From NCBI RefSeq assembly GCF_027941835.1, contig NZ_CP116005.1:2247501-2311500 (forward strand): DNA of 64,000 bases. The letters are read 5' to 3'. The notes beneath the pieces were generated by a model. It made no database searches and was not told the origin of the DNA. It was given only the letters and a program-made list of their open reading frames with translations. Below, piece by piece: positions 19,566-28,696 of this stretch (its first letter is position 1; every line of letters starts with the position of its first letter). The translations under genes were made by a program, and so were the position numbers. Origin of the DNA: Sphingosinicella microcystinivorans. Its GTDB lineage: Bacteria; Pseudomonadota; Alphaproteobacteria; Sphingomonadales; Sphingomonadaceae.

Positions 19566-21135
19566 CGTCCGCGCTCATTGCTCGCACTTGAGATTCTATA
19601 TAGGCCCGCTCGTCAGCCGATAATTCGTATTTCTCGTAAAGCGCCTCATCGGTCCAAATTTGATCCCAAGTTTGCATCGGAACCCATGCATATGTTGAGT
19701 TCAAGGCGTGCTGGGTAATTTTGCGTTGCGAAACAAGAAACCTGAAAAACCGGGTCATGTAATATGACTGGATGCTTTCGGCTTCGTCGCATGAAGCAAC
19801 ATCAAACACGAGAAACGACTGCGTGCAGACTGATGGTGCTGGTGCGATCACAGGTTTTCCCAGAATCTGGTGAGGAATCCCATCGCCACCATTGTAAGCT
19901 TCGGGAACGAGCAGCTTCCAACGGTCAATCAAATGAGTGTTTTTCGATATTGCGGCGCGCTGAACGTAACCGACACCCCTCTTCATCCTGCGAATATAGA
20001 AAAGTGGTATGTCACTCGGCTTCTCAGTTGCAGAATATCCGTCAAAGTTTGAGGCTAAGCCAAATGTCGTATCGCGGGAAAGTATGGAATTAATCGGTGC
20101 CTCCTCGCGCCCCAGAACCTTATGCAATATTGAGATCGCACGACCATCACGGACAAAAATGTCATACTCATCCAGCCTGCGCGAAAATGGGCCAAGCACT
20201 TCCCCGCCGCGAAAAGTGGTTACATTACAATCGCCTTTGTGCGCACTGTCCCAGAGGAAATAGCAAACACCCGCCTTGATCTCGACTCCCGGAAACACTT
20301 CGCTCGATGCAGGGAAATCCGATAGTTCCCGCAGATGTCCGCCACCAAGAAAAGACTGCCGAAATTCATCCATCCCTCGCCCGCCCGCCATCCAGCGGGA
20401 AGGGATAACCATGCTGACAAAGCGCGGTTCAAGTTTTGAAGCCTGCTCGACGAACAAGTGGTAGATTGAGGAGTCGCTTGTGCCGCCTGCGCCGCCAGTC
20501 ATCTGATATGGTGGGTTTCCGATGATTACGTCGAATTGCATTTCGGCTCCGAACAGCTCGCCGATGCGAGCTTTTACGTCGTTGGTGTGGATGAAGGCGT
20601 AGGCATGGTTTTCCAATTCCGGTTCGCGATCAAAGATCGCGCGGGGAGCACCGCAAAATTGGCATTTCGAACCATCCCAAGAATGCTCGGTGCGCTCGAA
20701 CCAGATATTGCCCTCGTCATTGGTAAATCCCGTGGCAACGGAATGCTCCCCTGTCGCGTGCTTGGAGCAGTAGAGGCTGCGACGTGCTAGCAGGCTGGTC
20801 AGCCGGGTGATGCCGATTCCGAAAACCTGCTGCGTCAGAATATGGTCAACGCGGGTCTGCAAATCCGGGATTTCGGTTTCCAGCCCAGCGATCAACCGCT
20901 TGGCGATCTCCCGCAGAAAGACACCGGATTTCGTGAACGGGTCCAGAAACCTGACCGAACTGTCCGCCCAGATGTTCGCGCCATCATTGTCCGCCGCCCA
21001 TGCCTCCGCCAGCGTATCCAGCATCCGGTTGGCGAATTCCGGCGGGGTGAACACCTCGTCGTTGGACAGGTTGGCGATGCAGGTCAGCACATCGGGGTTG
21101 CGCCCGCGCAGTGCGAAGCTGGCCTGTTCGATCAT
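19555..21135 (-). CDS. Eco57I-type N6-adenine methyltransferase-like protein
   Basis: A 526-residue protein with VFTPP (motif X-like) near residue 28, a motif I equivalent LDPFTKSGVF at 64-73 and the catalytic motif NPPY at 207-210. C-X2-C (CQFCG) with an upstream Cys (LYCSK) suggests a small zinc site inserted between them. In motif I the usual glycine-rich GSG core reads KSG, so SAM binding may be altered. The C-terminal half (VIPSRWMAGG, then a target-recognition-like region) resembles Eco57I-type enzymes. The start lies in an ATGA overlap with the smaller methyltransferase-like gene, implying a tight partnership. Confidence 0.82.
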
Positions 21136-21782
21136 GCGCTCGCTCCCGTTCCGTCATTCGCCGCCGCAAGATCGCGCACGCTCGTCGGCGGATATGTCTG
21201 CGCAGGCGTGAATATCTCGTGCTTACCCAGAGTCGAAAACAGGGAATCCTCTGCGCTGAAACTCGCCATTCCGGTCAGCACATCAAGCCGGAAATCGCGG
21301 CGCTGAAACTTCCCTTTGCCCAGATAGCCCCATTCGACCACGCGGATCGGCGCGTCATCAATCGCGCGCATCGTCATCGCATCGCCATGAACGAGGTTCA
21401 GCGAAAGGACGTGAGAGGCGGCGCGAAAAAGATCGTCGTCCGCATCCAGCGCCAAATAGGCCGCGAAAACCTCCAGCATATTGGCGCGGCATTCCGCGAT
21501 ATTGTCGGCCAGCAATTCAATGCCGTAGCAGCACATCAGGCCCAGCAGGGCGTGATGCCGCTTCTCGAAATCCGACTTGCCGAATTTCAATTCCACGGCG
21601 GCCAGCTTGCGTTGCAGGATCGGCACGAGGAAATTGCCGCTACCGCAGGCGGGTTCAAGGAATCGGGAATCAATCCGTTCAGTCTCACCCTTCACAAGGT
21701 CGAGCATCTTTTCGACCAGCCAGGGCGGTGTGAATACCTCCCCGTGATCGGCAACACGCTGTTTGGATTTGATAAGGTTCAT
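21132..21782 (-). CDS. Short methyltransferase-like protein with intact SAM motif
   Basis: A 216-residue protein with GEVFTPPWLVEKM (motif X region, residues 14-26) and motif I LEPACGSGNFLVPI at about 42-55. A helical part YGIELLADNIAECRANML follows. No NPPY is present, so it lacks the catalytic motif of N6-adenine methyltransferases. It is coupled by ATGA to a second protein that has NPPY but an altered motif I. The two may form one enzyme, or this one may be a specificity or SAM-binding subunit. It starts six bases after the higA-like stop. Confidence 0.8.
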   Translation of the reverse strand: MNLIKSKQRVADHGEVFTPPWLVEKMLDLVKGETERIDSRFLEPACGSGNFLVPILQRKLAAVELKFGKSDFEKRHHALLGLMCCYGIELLADNIAECRANMLEVFAAYLALDADDDLFRAASHVLSLNLVHGDAMTMRAIDDAPIRVVEWGYLGKGKFQRRDFRLDVLTGMASFSAEDSLFSTLGKHEIFTPAQTYPPTSVRDLAAANDGTGASA

Positions 21783-21788
21783 GTGAGG

Positions 21789-22124
21789 TCAGGCCGCTGC
21801 ATATGGCTCCAACGGCTTGCCCTTGAACGGCATCACCTTGATTTCCGCCTCCCGCTTGCGGGTCTGAGCGATGTCATAACTGTTCTGCATCCGCATGAGC
21901 GTGTCCATCGACACGCCGAATGCTTTTTCAATGCGCAGCGCCATTTCCGGCGAAAGGTGCGCCCGTTCGTTGAGCAAGGTGGACAGGGTTGCCCGCGTCA
22001 CGCCCAGCGCCTGCGCCGCCGCCGTCACCGAAAGGCCCAGCGGTTCGACAATCTCATATTTGATGAAGCTGCCCGGATGCGCCGGGTTCTTCATGCGGAT
22101 TCCTGAAAGCGCGGCCATCGCCAC
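21789..22124 (-). CDS. higA: HigA-family antitoxin
   Basis: A 111-residue protein with the HigA/VapI layout: NPAHPGSFIKYEIVEPLGLS followed by an XRE helix-turn-helix (TAAAQALGVTRATLSTLLN) and a C-terminal ERAHLSPEMALRIEKAFGV. It should bind and neutralise the upstream-encoded RelE/HigB-like toxin and repress the pair. Toxin-first order with a three-base gap is normal for higBA. It leads directly into the methyltransferase-like genes, so the pair may drive or stabilise the defence operon. Confidence 0.9.
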   Translation of the reverse strand: MAMAALSGIRMKNPAHPGSFIKYEIVEPLGLSVTAAAQALGVTRATLSTLLNERAHLSPEMALRIEKAFGVSMDTLMRMQNSYDIAQTRKREAEIKVMPFKGKPLEPYAAA

Positions 22125-22127
22125 CTC

Positions 22128-22418
22128 CTAATGGTAATCTTCATAGTCGAGGTCGATGATCTCGATCTCGTCACGATCAATCCGAAACGTCATCCGCCAG
22201 TTCTTGGTGACAAACAGGCTCCACGTCCCCTTGCGGTTGCCGGTCAGCATATGCGCCTTCCAGCTTGGCACGGTGCGCAATTCCTCTTCGCGCTCCATAT
22301 CCTGAAGGAAAGTGACCATACGCCGGACCTTGGCGACAACGGCAGGTTGTATGCCGCTTTCATCGTCATTCTCGATGAATCGCCGCAATCCCTTGTGGAT
22401 CACGTTTCTGATTTTCAT
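22128..22418 (-). CDS. higB: HigB/RelE-family toxin
   Basis: A 96-residue protein starting MKIRNVIHKGLRRF, with KVRRMVTFLQDM and the C-terminal WSLFVTKNWRMTFRI. That is the RelE-superfamily mRNA-cleaving toxin pattern of host-inhibition-of-growth toxins. The start at 22418 gives the usual length; longer upstream translation has no family features. It lies upstream of higA on the same strand, 50 bases after the relaxase stop. Confidence 0.88.
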   Translation of the reverse strand: MKIRNVIHKGLRRFIENDDESGIQPAVVAKVRRMVTFLQDMEREEELRTVPSWKAHMLTGNRKGTWSLFVTKNWRMTFRIDRDEIEIIDLDYEDYH

Positions 22419-22468
22419 GGGTTTCCCTACTTTAATTTCTCGTTCGGCGTCAAGTGACGCCATACGAT

Positions 22469-25234
22469 TTAGCCCAGCCCCGCACCCGCAGCTTTGCTGG
22501 CTGCTGGCGTCGGCATTGCCGCCTGCGCGATGGCGGTCTGCACCTGTCCGGCCCGTTCGTTGATCGCGGATATCAGCTTGCCGCGATCATTGGTGAAGAT
22601 GGTGGCTGATTCCTTCGCACGGGAAATCCCGACATAGAATGACTTCTGATCGACAAGGTTTGTCGCCTTGCTGTCGGCATGGATCATCACATGATCGGCG
22701 GTGCGGCCTTGGGCGGCAAAGGCGGTATCGACATAGGCATGGGCAATGTGCTGGTCGCGGGCGGCATCAAGGTTCAAGGTCTGGGTCTGGCCGCGCGGAT
22801 TGCGAATCTCCGCCGTGCGGGCCTGTTCGTCAATCGCCGTGACCTCGCCCCGCGCGCCGTTGATCCGGCCCGCTTCCCGGTCGTTGCGGGTGAACCGGAT
22901 GCTGTCGCCGGTCTTGAGTTCGAGCGATTGCGGCGAGAATGTCTGGCTGTTGCCCGCGCCCCATTGCCGCAAGCGCCAATCCACCTCGCGCCCGTCCTCG
23001 GATTTCAGGGCGATGGCAGCTTTGGCCGGGTCGATGCCATCGACGCGGTAGGCTTCGCCGCGCACAACACCCTTGTCGGCATAATCGCGCGTAAACCGGA
23101 CAACATCGCCCTTGTCGTAACTCAAGGGGTCGCGCGCCTCGGCACGGGTCAGCCCCTTGTTGGCAAGGCTCTGCATGGTGACGGCGGGGCCGGTAAGCGC
23201 CCCCGACTGTGTGAGTGCGGCGCGAATGTCGGCGGTCAACGCATCGCGCCCCTCGCGGGAAGGCTCGACAACAAGGGTGCGGGCACGGCTCGCCTTGTCC
23301 AGTTTGGCATATTGCTCGGCGATGGCGGCGAACCGTTCGGCACGGTCGGCATTCTCGACAATCTGGCCGCCGCCCCGGTCCAGCGCGACCAGCGCCTTGC
23401 GGGCGTCTCCTTCGATGGAGGCCAGCACCGCGTCCTTGGTCGCCGTATTGGTTTGCCGCACGATCTCGCCCAGCTTGGCGGTTTCCATGCCTGCGCCCTG
23501 CAACTGCGCGAAAGCCGCGCCCGCCTCGACCGACCCAAGCTGCTTTACGTCGCCGACAAGCACGATGCGGGCGTTCTGCTTCTCGGCCAGGTCGAACAGC
23601 CGCGCGGTATCGCGCGCCGATAACAGCGATGCCTCGTCCACGATCCATGCGGCGGGCCGGGTGGGATCGGGCCGCTCTGGCGATAACAGGTGCCGGGCAA
23701 CGGTATCGCCGCGCGTGCCCAGCGCATCGCCCAGCACCATCGCTGCCGATGCGGTTGGCGCAAGCGCGACCACAGAAACCCCTCGCGCCTCGGCCTCGCG
23801 GGCAATGGTCGCCAGAACGGTCGTGGTCTTGGCCGTGCCTGCATAGCCCTGCAAGGCGGTGACGCGGTTGCGGCTGGTCAATAGCTGTTCGGTCGCGTTG
23901 CGCTGATCGCCGTTCCAGCCAAACCCCGCGCGCTCCGCCTGAGCCGATGCGCTGGCGACGGCCTTGGCGGCGGCAAGCGGTGTGGCAATCGGGGACAAGG
24001 TGCCGCGCCCCTCCACCTCGATCCGCAGCATCTTGGCTTCGGTTTCGACATTCTGGCGGGTGGTGAACCCGGTAAACTCCGCGCCGCGCCGGTCGATATG
24101 CGTGCGGTCGATCAAATCGCCCTGCTTGGTTGCCGCCGCGATGGCTTCGCCGATCTGCACATAACTGACCTTGCCCAGCCCGATCCGTCCGGCTTCTTCG
24201 TGCAGGGCCGCAACGGAAAACACCGATTGCCGCTCGCCGAGCTTGTCGGCGGCATGGGCAACGGCGCGGCTCGCGGCGCTGTCACTCTGCAATTCCGTGT
24301 TGGCGCGATGGTCGGCACTGACGGCTTTGGCCTCGGCGTCCCGAACCAATGTTAGCCTTGCCTCCGTGCCAAACCCGGCCTTGCCTGCGGTATCGCGCCA
24401 GTCCGCAACAAGGGAGGCAGGATCGGCGGCGATCTTCGCCTGCCGCGTGTCGAGCGCGGCAATCTGTTTTTCGACTGCGCTCGCAGCATCGCGGGACGTG
24501 CCGCGCTCATCAAGCGCGGCCTCGATCTCGGCGCTACGGGTGCTGAACGCGGCCAGCACGTCGGCTGATACGCCCTTGATCTCGAACATCGAGTCCTTGG
24601 CCGTCTCGATCTCATAGCCCAACTCGCGCACCTTCAACGCCAGCTCCTGCCGGTAGATCGCGCCGATCTGCTTTTGAAGCTGATAGATCGCGCGCGGTTC
24701 AAGGCTGCGCCATGTGCCGTCCTCGTGCCTAGTCGCGTTCAGGATGACATTGTGGGTGTGGAGTTGCGGGTCTTGGGCGCGGCTGGTGCCGTGCTGGAAG
24801 CTGGCGATCACCAGATTGCCGGTGGCTTCGCGGTTCACCGTTCCGCCATCCCGGACGCGGGTGGCGGCCATATGCTGCTCGACATGGGCAAGTGCGGTTT
24901 TCACCGCCGCACCGTGCGCCGCAATCAACCGCCGGTCGCCCGCCACCTCGGCCATAATCGATACGGACTTGGGCGCGCTCAAGGTCACGTCCCATCCGGG
25001 GCGGTGTTCCAGCTTGCCGTCGCGAGTGGTCCCAAGCTGCTGGTCGGCAACCTTGCCGTCCAGCAAATCGCGGAACTGGTCGCGGTCAACATCGCCGGAC
25101 AGCCCAAGCGCCTCCGCGCCCTTGCCCTGCCATTCGGACGGGGACTGGCCGCCGTCCGCATAGTATTCGCCTGCGGATTCGTAGTAGCTGGCGGCCTGAC
25201 CTGAACTGGTCAGCGCGGACACGGACGCAACCAT
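22469..25234 (-). CDS. traA: MobF-family relaxase-helicase TraA
   Basis: A 921-residue TrwC/TraA-type relaxase. Tyrosines near the N terminus (SYYESAGEYY, residues 16-25) supply the nucleophile. The HUH metal site is H149, H159 and H161 (DPQLHTHNV). A helicase half follows with the P-loop QGYAGTAKTTT, the element VDEASLL and a late FAAQGRT motif. It nicks oriT, stays bound to the DNA strand and unwinds it for transfer. The start at 25234 shares one base with the coupling-protein stop (TGATG). The P-loop has Ala for Gly before Lys, also seen in relatives as I recall. Confidence 0.92.
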   Translation of the reverse strand: MVASVSALTSSGQAASYYESAGEYYADGGQSPSEWQGKGAEALGLSGDVDRDQFRDLLDGKVADQQLGTTRDGKLEHRPGWDVTLSAPKSVSIMAEVAGDRRLIAAHGAAVKTALAHVEQHMAATRVRDGGTVNREATGNLVIASFQHGTSRAQDPQLHTHNVILNATRHEDGTWRSLEPRAIYQLQKQIGAIYRQELALKVRELGYEIETAKDSMFEIKGVSADVLAAFSTRSAEIEAALDERGTSRDAASAVEKQIAALDTRQAKIAADPASLVADWRDTAGKAGFGTEARLTLVRDAEAKAVSADHRANTELQSDSAASRAVAHAADKLGERQSVFSVAALHEEAGRIGLGKVSYVQIGEAIAAATKQGDLIDRTHIDRRGAEFTGFTTRQNVETEAKMLRIEVEGRGTLSPIATPLAAAKAVASASAQAERAGFGWNGDQRNATEQLLTSRNRVTALQGYAGTAKTTTVLATIAREAEARGVSVVALAPTASAAMVLGDALGTRGDTVARHLLSPERPDPTRPAAWIVDEASLLSARDTARLFDLAEKQNARIVLVGDVKQLGSVEAGAAFAQLQGAGMETAKLGEIVRQTNTATKDAVLASIEGDARKALVALDRGGGQIVENADRAERFAAIAEQYAKLDKASRARTLVVEPSREGRDALTADIRAALTQSGALTGPAVTMQSLANKGLTRAEARDPLSYDKGDVVRFTRDYADKGVVRGEAYRVDGIDPAKAAIALKSEDGREVDWRLRQWGAGNSQTFSPQSLELKTGDSIRFTRNDREAGRINGARGEVTAIDEQARTAEIRNPRGQTQTLNLDAARDQHIAHAYVDTAFAAQGRTADHVMIHADSKATNLVDQKSFYVGISRAKESATIFTNDRGKLISAINERAGQVQTAIAQAAMPTPAASKAAGAGLG

Positions 25235-27069
25235 CAGACCGGCCCCTCGTTGCTGGAAGATGATGTGGGCGGCGGTGATACCTTTGGCGCGACGGTTGAC
25301 GCCTGTTCCCAAAGGGTGGTCTTGGGATCGCCGGGAAGGAAACCGGGCTGACGCGCTGGCCCGCGCCGTGCGACGTGATCGGCGGTCAACCTGATCGGCG
25401 CCACGGGCAGGCTATCCGGGAGCAGCAAATAGCCCTCGAACTTGGGCAAGCGCAGTTCGCTTTCGAGAATTGCAGGGCGCATCTTGCGGATTTTGCCAAG
25501 CGTGGTCCGGGGCTTGTCGTCACCCTCGGCCAGCGCATCGGTCATGGTCTGGATTTCGACCTCGCATTCCCCGATGGTCTGGCTGGCCCACGCGCGCGTT
25601 TCGGCGTCGATGGTTTGCAGGAACAGCTTGGTATTGCAGCAGCCCAGCATGGATTCGGCGATCTGCGGGCCGTAGCGGTGCCGCATCTGGCCCAGCGCCT
25701 GAAAGGTCAGCACGACCGCCGCGCCGAATTTGCGGCCTTCGGGCAGCAGGCGCGCCAGATTATCGACGCGGGGAAGATCGGCCAGCTCGTCGAGCACGAA
25801 CCAGATGCGCCGGTCGGGCGATGGGGACAAGCCCAGCACGGCGCTGGCCGCGCATTCCAGCCAGCAGGCGAGCAAGGGCTTCGACGCCTCGAAATAGTCC
25901 TCCTTGCGCGGCACGAATATCCAAGGTTTCGCGCCCGCCCGCTTATCCAGCCCATGAATGAAATCCCGAAAGGCAAAGGGCGCGCTGCCGCTGTCTTCGG
26001 TGCGAAGAAACTGGATCAGGTTCGCGGCCTTCGACAGCATGAACAGCACGCTGCCTGTCGCCCGGTCGGCATCTTCGGCGAATGTCCGCGCCGACGAACT
26101 TCCTGCCAGCCACGTTTTGAGGTCGTCCTTTGTCCGGTCCTGCAAGGCGTTGAGCAAGTCGGGCAATGTGCATTTGCCCTCGCGCCACAAGGCCCGGATC
26201 ATGTTGGCGACAAGGATGCGGCTGGTGTCCAGCCAAACGTCGCTGTCTTGCTGTCCGGTCTCGGTGATAAGCTGGTGCGCGATGCGGTCAGCATCGGCGG
26301 GGTGGGCGATTTCTGCGAACGGCGACCAGAATGCGCAGCGGGCATCAAATGGGTTGAGGATCACGTCGCCGCGTTCGGGGTTGTAATACTGCGCGATGAA
26401 CTCGCCGGATGTATCATAAACCAGAGCCGCTTCGCCGCGCGCCTCGATCCCATCGAGCAACTGGCGCAAGGCTGTGGTCTTGCCGCTGCCAGTGGTGCCG
26501 ATCATCGCCATGTGCCGGGTTTCCAACCGGTTCGGAATGGGAACCGTGCCAACGGCAAGCGCGCGAGCGTCGGCCTCCGCGCCGGTCAGATTGGCAAGCT
26601 GCTTCTCGGTCGTGACTAGGGTTCCCGCGATCACCCTGTCTTGCAAGGCGCGCTCGCGCCGCCGGGTCATCGCTCCACGCAGCAGGAACAGGCTCGCCAG
26701 CCATCCGGCAAAACCAAGCGCACCACCCCACATCGTGTAGGTGAGGATGCCGGATGCCGGATCGGCATAATAGGGATGCTCGACAACGGCGCGGGCTGGA
26801 ACGGCATAGGTTTGACCGTCCACGGTGATCGTCATTGCCGGATCGACCACCGATCCTTGGGCAAACCACAGTTTCGCCTTGGCGACGGCATAGGTGCCTG
26901 CTGCCTTTATGGTCTGCTGGTCCAGCATCACATAGGGCGTGGCAACCGCGCCCAGGGCGATAGATGCCAGCATGATGCCGGTCTGCCGCCTGAACCGTGC
27001 GAGCTGATTGTTGCGGTTGTGGCGGCGCAAGGCATCGGCATGGGCGCGCCGGTCGTGGGACTGGTTCAT
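25234..27069 (-). CDS. traD: VirD4/TraD-type coupling protein
   Basis: A 611-residue protein with N-terminal membrane segments (about residues 30-55 and 105-130, ALGFAGWLASLFLL). A cytoplasmic ATPase domain follows: GTTGSGKTTALRQLLDG as Walker A near residue 195 and WFVLDELADLPR as Walker B. It recruits the relaxosome to a type IV secretion channel. No secretion channel genes are in the window, so it must use one supplied by another element. Coupled by ATGA overlap to the small accessory gene upstream, and by TGATG to traA downstream. Confidence 0.92.
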   Translation of the reverse strand: MNQSHDRRAHADALRRHNRNNQLARFRRQTGIMLASIALGAVATPYVMLDQQTIKAAGTYAVAKAKLWFAQGSVVDPAMTITVDGQTYAVPARAVVEHPYYADPASGILTYTMWGGALGFAGWLASLFLLRGAMTRRRERALQDRVIAGTLVTTEKQLANLTGAEADARALAVGTVPIPNRLETRHMAMIGTTGSGKTTALRQLLDGIEARGEAALVYDTSGEFIAQYYNPERGDVILNPFDARCAFWSPFAEIAHPADADRIAHQLITETGQQDSDVWLDTSRILVANMIRALWREGKCTLPDLLNALQDRTKDDLKTWLAGSSSARTFAEDADRATGSVLFMLSKAANLIQFLRTEDSGSAPFAFRDFIHGLDKRAGAKPWIFVPRKEDYFEASKPLLACWLECAASAVLGLSPSPDRRIWFVLDELADLPRVDNLARLLPEGRKFGAAVVLTFQALGQMRHRYGPQIAESMLGCCNTKLFLQTIDAETRAWASQTIGECEVEIQTMTDALAEGDDKPRTTLGKIRKMRPAILESELRLPKFEGYLLLPDSLPVAPIRLTADHVARRGPARQPGFLPGDPKTTLWEQASTVAPKVSPPPTSSSSNEGPV

Positions 27070-27437
27070 TTGCGCCCCTCCTGCGAAAGCCGCCGCTGCC
27101 GATCATAGGCCGCGTTGATCTCGGCGGTGATGACTTCATCGCTTTTGCGCGTGGCTTGCGCCGCGCTGCGGGCGTAGCAATAGGCGGCGCAAGCGGTGAA
27201 CAACGCCCGGTCCAGCATCCGCTCGACATCGACAATGCGCGTGCTGACCGACGCCAGTTCGGCGACGATCTCGCGGGTGTCAATGCTGGGCGCAGGTGGA
27301 TTGGCGAGCGTGGCGATGCCGGTTTTCACGCTGCGCTGGAGCATCGCGTAAACGCTGATACCGTGCCGCTCGGCCAACGTCCGAAGCGCCTTGTCGTGCG
27401 AAACGGGCAGGCGAATGGAATGGTGGATCGGTTTCAT
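27066..27437 (-). CDS. Small relaxosome accessory protein
   Basis: A 123-residue protein starting MKPIHHSIRLPVSHDKAL, a ribbon-helix-helix-like beginning followed by helices (LRTLAERHGISVYAMLQRSV) and a basic C terminus. By position, immediately before traD and traA and next to a repeat-rich region, it is the likely oriT-binding accessory factor of the relaxosome. The start at 27437 was chosen because upstream translation runs through the repeats. Family membership not certain. Confidence 0.7.
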   Translation of the reverse strand: MKPIHHSIRLPVSHDKALRTLAERHGISVYAMLQRSVKTGIATLANPPAPSIDTREIVAELASVSTRIVDVERMLDRALFTACAAYCYARSAAQATRKSDEVITAEINAAYDRQRRLSQEGRK

Positions 27438-27644
27438 CAGACCGTCTCCGTGAGGGTGCGCGGCGCACCCTCGAAAAGCGGCGGAAATGCGCCATTTCCG
27501 CAAACGGAAAATCCCGCGCACCCTTTGCGCACCCTCAAAAAATGGCAGAAAAGCTGGATGCACCCGTGCGTGAGGTGTGTATCCAAATTACTGGCTCGAT
27601 GCGTAGCATCGCAGCCCCACAACATTGCCTTTTGCATTGCCGGT
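27438..27644. other. Candidate origin of transfer (oriT)
   Basis: This 207-base gap next to the relaxosome genes is dense in repeats. GAGGGTGCG-CGG-CGCACCCTC is a perfect palindrome at 27452-27472. GGAAAT-N5-ATTTCC is at 27483-27499 and TTTCCG-CAAA-CGGAAA at 27495-27510. Direct copies of GCGCACCC recur near 27516 and 27527. Such stacked inverted and direct repeats beside a MobF relaxase operon are typical of oriT. The nick site cannot be placed by eye. Confidence 0.6.
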
Positions 27645-28250
27645 TCAGTCATTGTCCGAACCTTTCCGGCCACCAGTACATGGGGCATCGGTGGCCTCGT
27701 CCGAACAGCACTCGCCAGTATCGGCGCGACCGCTTTCGGGGGCGGAACCAGCTTCTTGTTCAGCCGCCCATGCGGCGATCATCGCTTTGGCTTTGCGGTC
27801 GGCCTTGCGCCTGTCGAACTGTTCCGGGACCGGCGGCAAGGAATAGAGGTCATGTTCCCTGACCCACACGACAATGGCATCTTCAATCGCCTGCTGCATA
27901 TGATCGCGCAGCGCACCCGCCTCGAAAGGGTTGAGGTGCGCTGTCACGCCGGGCGAAAGGATCAACCCGCCCAAAGGCAATGGCGTATCGTCCGCCCATT
28001 GGAGCGGGCCGTCGATCCGGCAGAAAGATGTATGACCCTGAAAGATGTCGAGCGGCGGGCGCTCGGCGCGATGCCAAACGACAATCGCTGTCCGATAGGC
28101 GTCGCCGTCTTCGTCCTCGGCAAGCAACTTGTTGATGAGCGGCACCGCGTAGCAGGCGGTGCGGTATTCGGCGGAAAAGCGCAGAGTGACCTTGCGGCCT
28201 GTCCAGATGAAATCGGCAAGCCGGTCCATCGCGCGAAGGAAAATGGACAT
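27645..28250 (-). CDS. Uncharacterised plasmid/island protein
   Basis: A 201-residue protein of unknown function (FLRAMDRLADFIWTGRK at the start, YAVPLINKLLAEDEDGD, VVWHRAERPPLDIF, ending in a Ser/Glu/Asp-rich tail). No membrane segment, signal peptide or catalytic motif stands out. It has an AAAGGA ribosome binding site before the ATG at 28250. It reads away from the integrase toward oriT, as mobilization-region genes of such elements often do. Confidence 0.65.
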   Translation of the reverse strand: MSIFLRAMDRLADFIWTGRKVTLRFSAEYRTACYAVPLINKLLAEDEDGDAYRTAIVVWHRAERPPLDIFQGHTSFCRIDGPLQWADDTPLPLGGLILSPGVTAHLNPFEAGALRDHMQQAIEDAIVVWVREHDLYSLPPVPEQFDRRKADRKAKAMIAAWAAEQEAGSAPESGRADTGECCSDEATDAPCTGGRKGSDND

Positions 28251-28362
28251 GGGAAATCCTTTCGTGAATCCACGATTGCGGTTGTTCGTGAGGTTGAGGT
28301 TGGGACGCAGGCGCGGAACGCTTCACCCGGTAATCAGGCTGGGTCCGTTGACCGTTTTCTGG

Positions 28363-28569
28363 TCAGGCGTATCGCTGGGTGGGTAAGCCCTGTAGCCACT
28401 GTTCGATCTCGCCGGATCGCCAGCGGACCCTGCCTCCCCCAATGACAACGGGCGGCGGACAACGGTTCTGACGGACGAGGCGATAAATGCTCGACCGGCT
28501 CTTGTAGCCGGTGAGGCGCATCACATCGTCAATAGTGAGCAATTGAGTCTGGGGATCGTGGGGCAGCAT
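28363..28569 (-). CDS. AlpA-like excisionase/regulator
   Basis: A 68-residue MerR-superfamily helix-turn-helix protein: LLTIDDVMRLTGYKSRSSIY, then VRWRSGEIEQWLQGL. This is the AlpA/DNA-binding excisionase pattern found beside P4-type integrases, where it activates or directs excision. The start at 28569 is preceded by GGAAAA. Its position between integrase and mobilization genes supports a role in controlling excision. Confidence 0.82.
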   Translation of the reverse strand: MLPHDPQTQLLTIDDVMRLTGYKSRSSIYRLVRQNRCPPPVVIGGGRVRWRSGEIEQWLQGLPTQRYA

Positions 28570-28696
28570 CGGGCATTTTCCTGTATGAGGGAGATGCCCC
28601 AAGCTGCACGCGCTCTGCCGCCACACGCAATTTGGCTACCGGAAAACTTGGCCTTGGTAATCTGGATGCCGTTGAATCAATTCGTATTATTTTCAA

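Noticed and set aside
22469-27437. A complete conjugative element
   Set aside because: Relaxase, coupling protein and an accessory protein are present, but no VirB/Trb mating-pore gene occurs between the borders.
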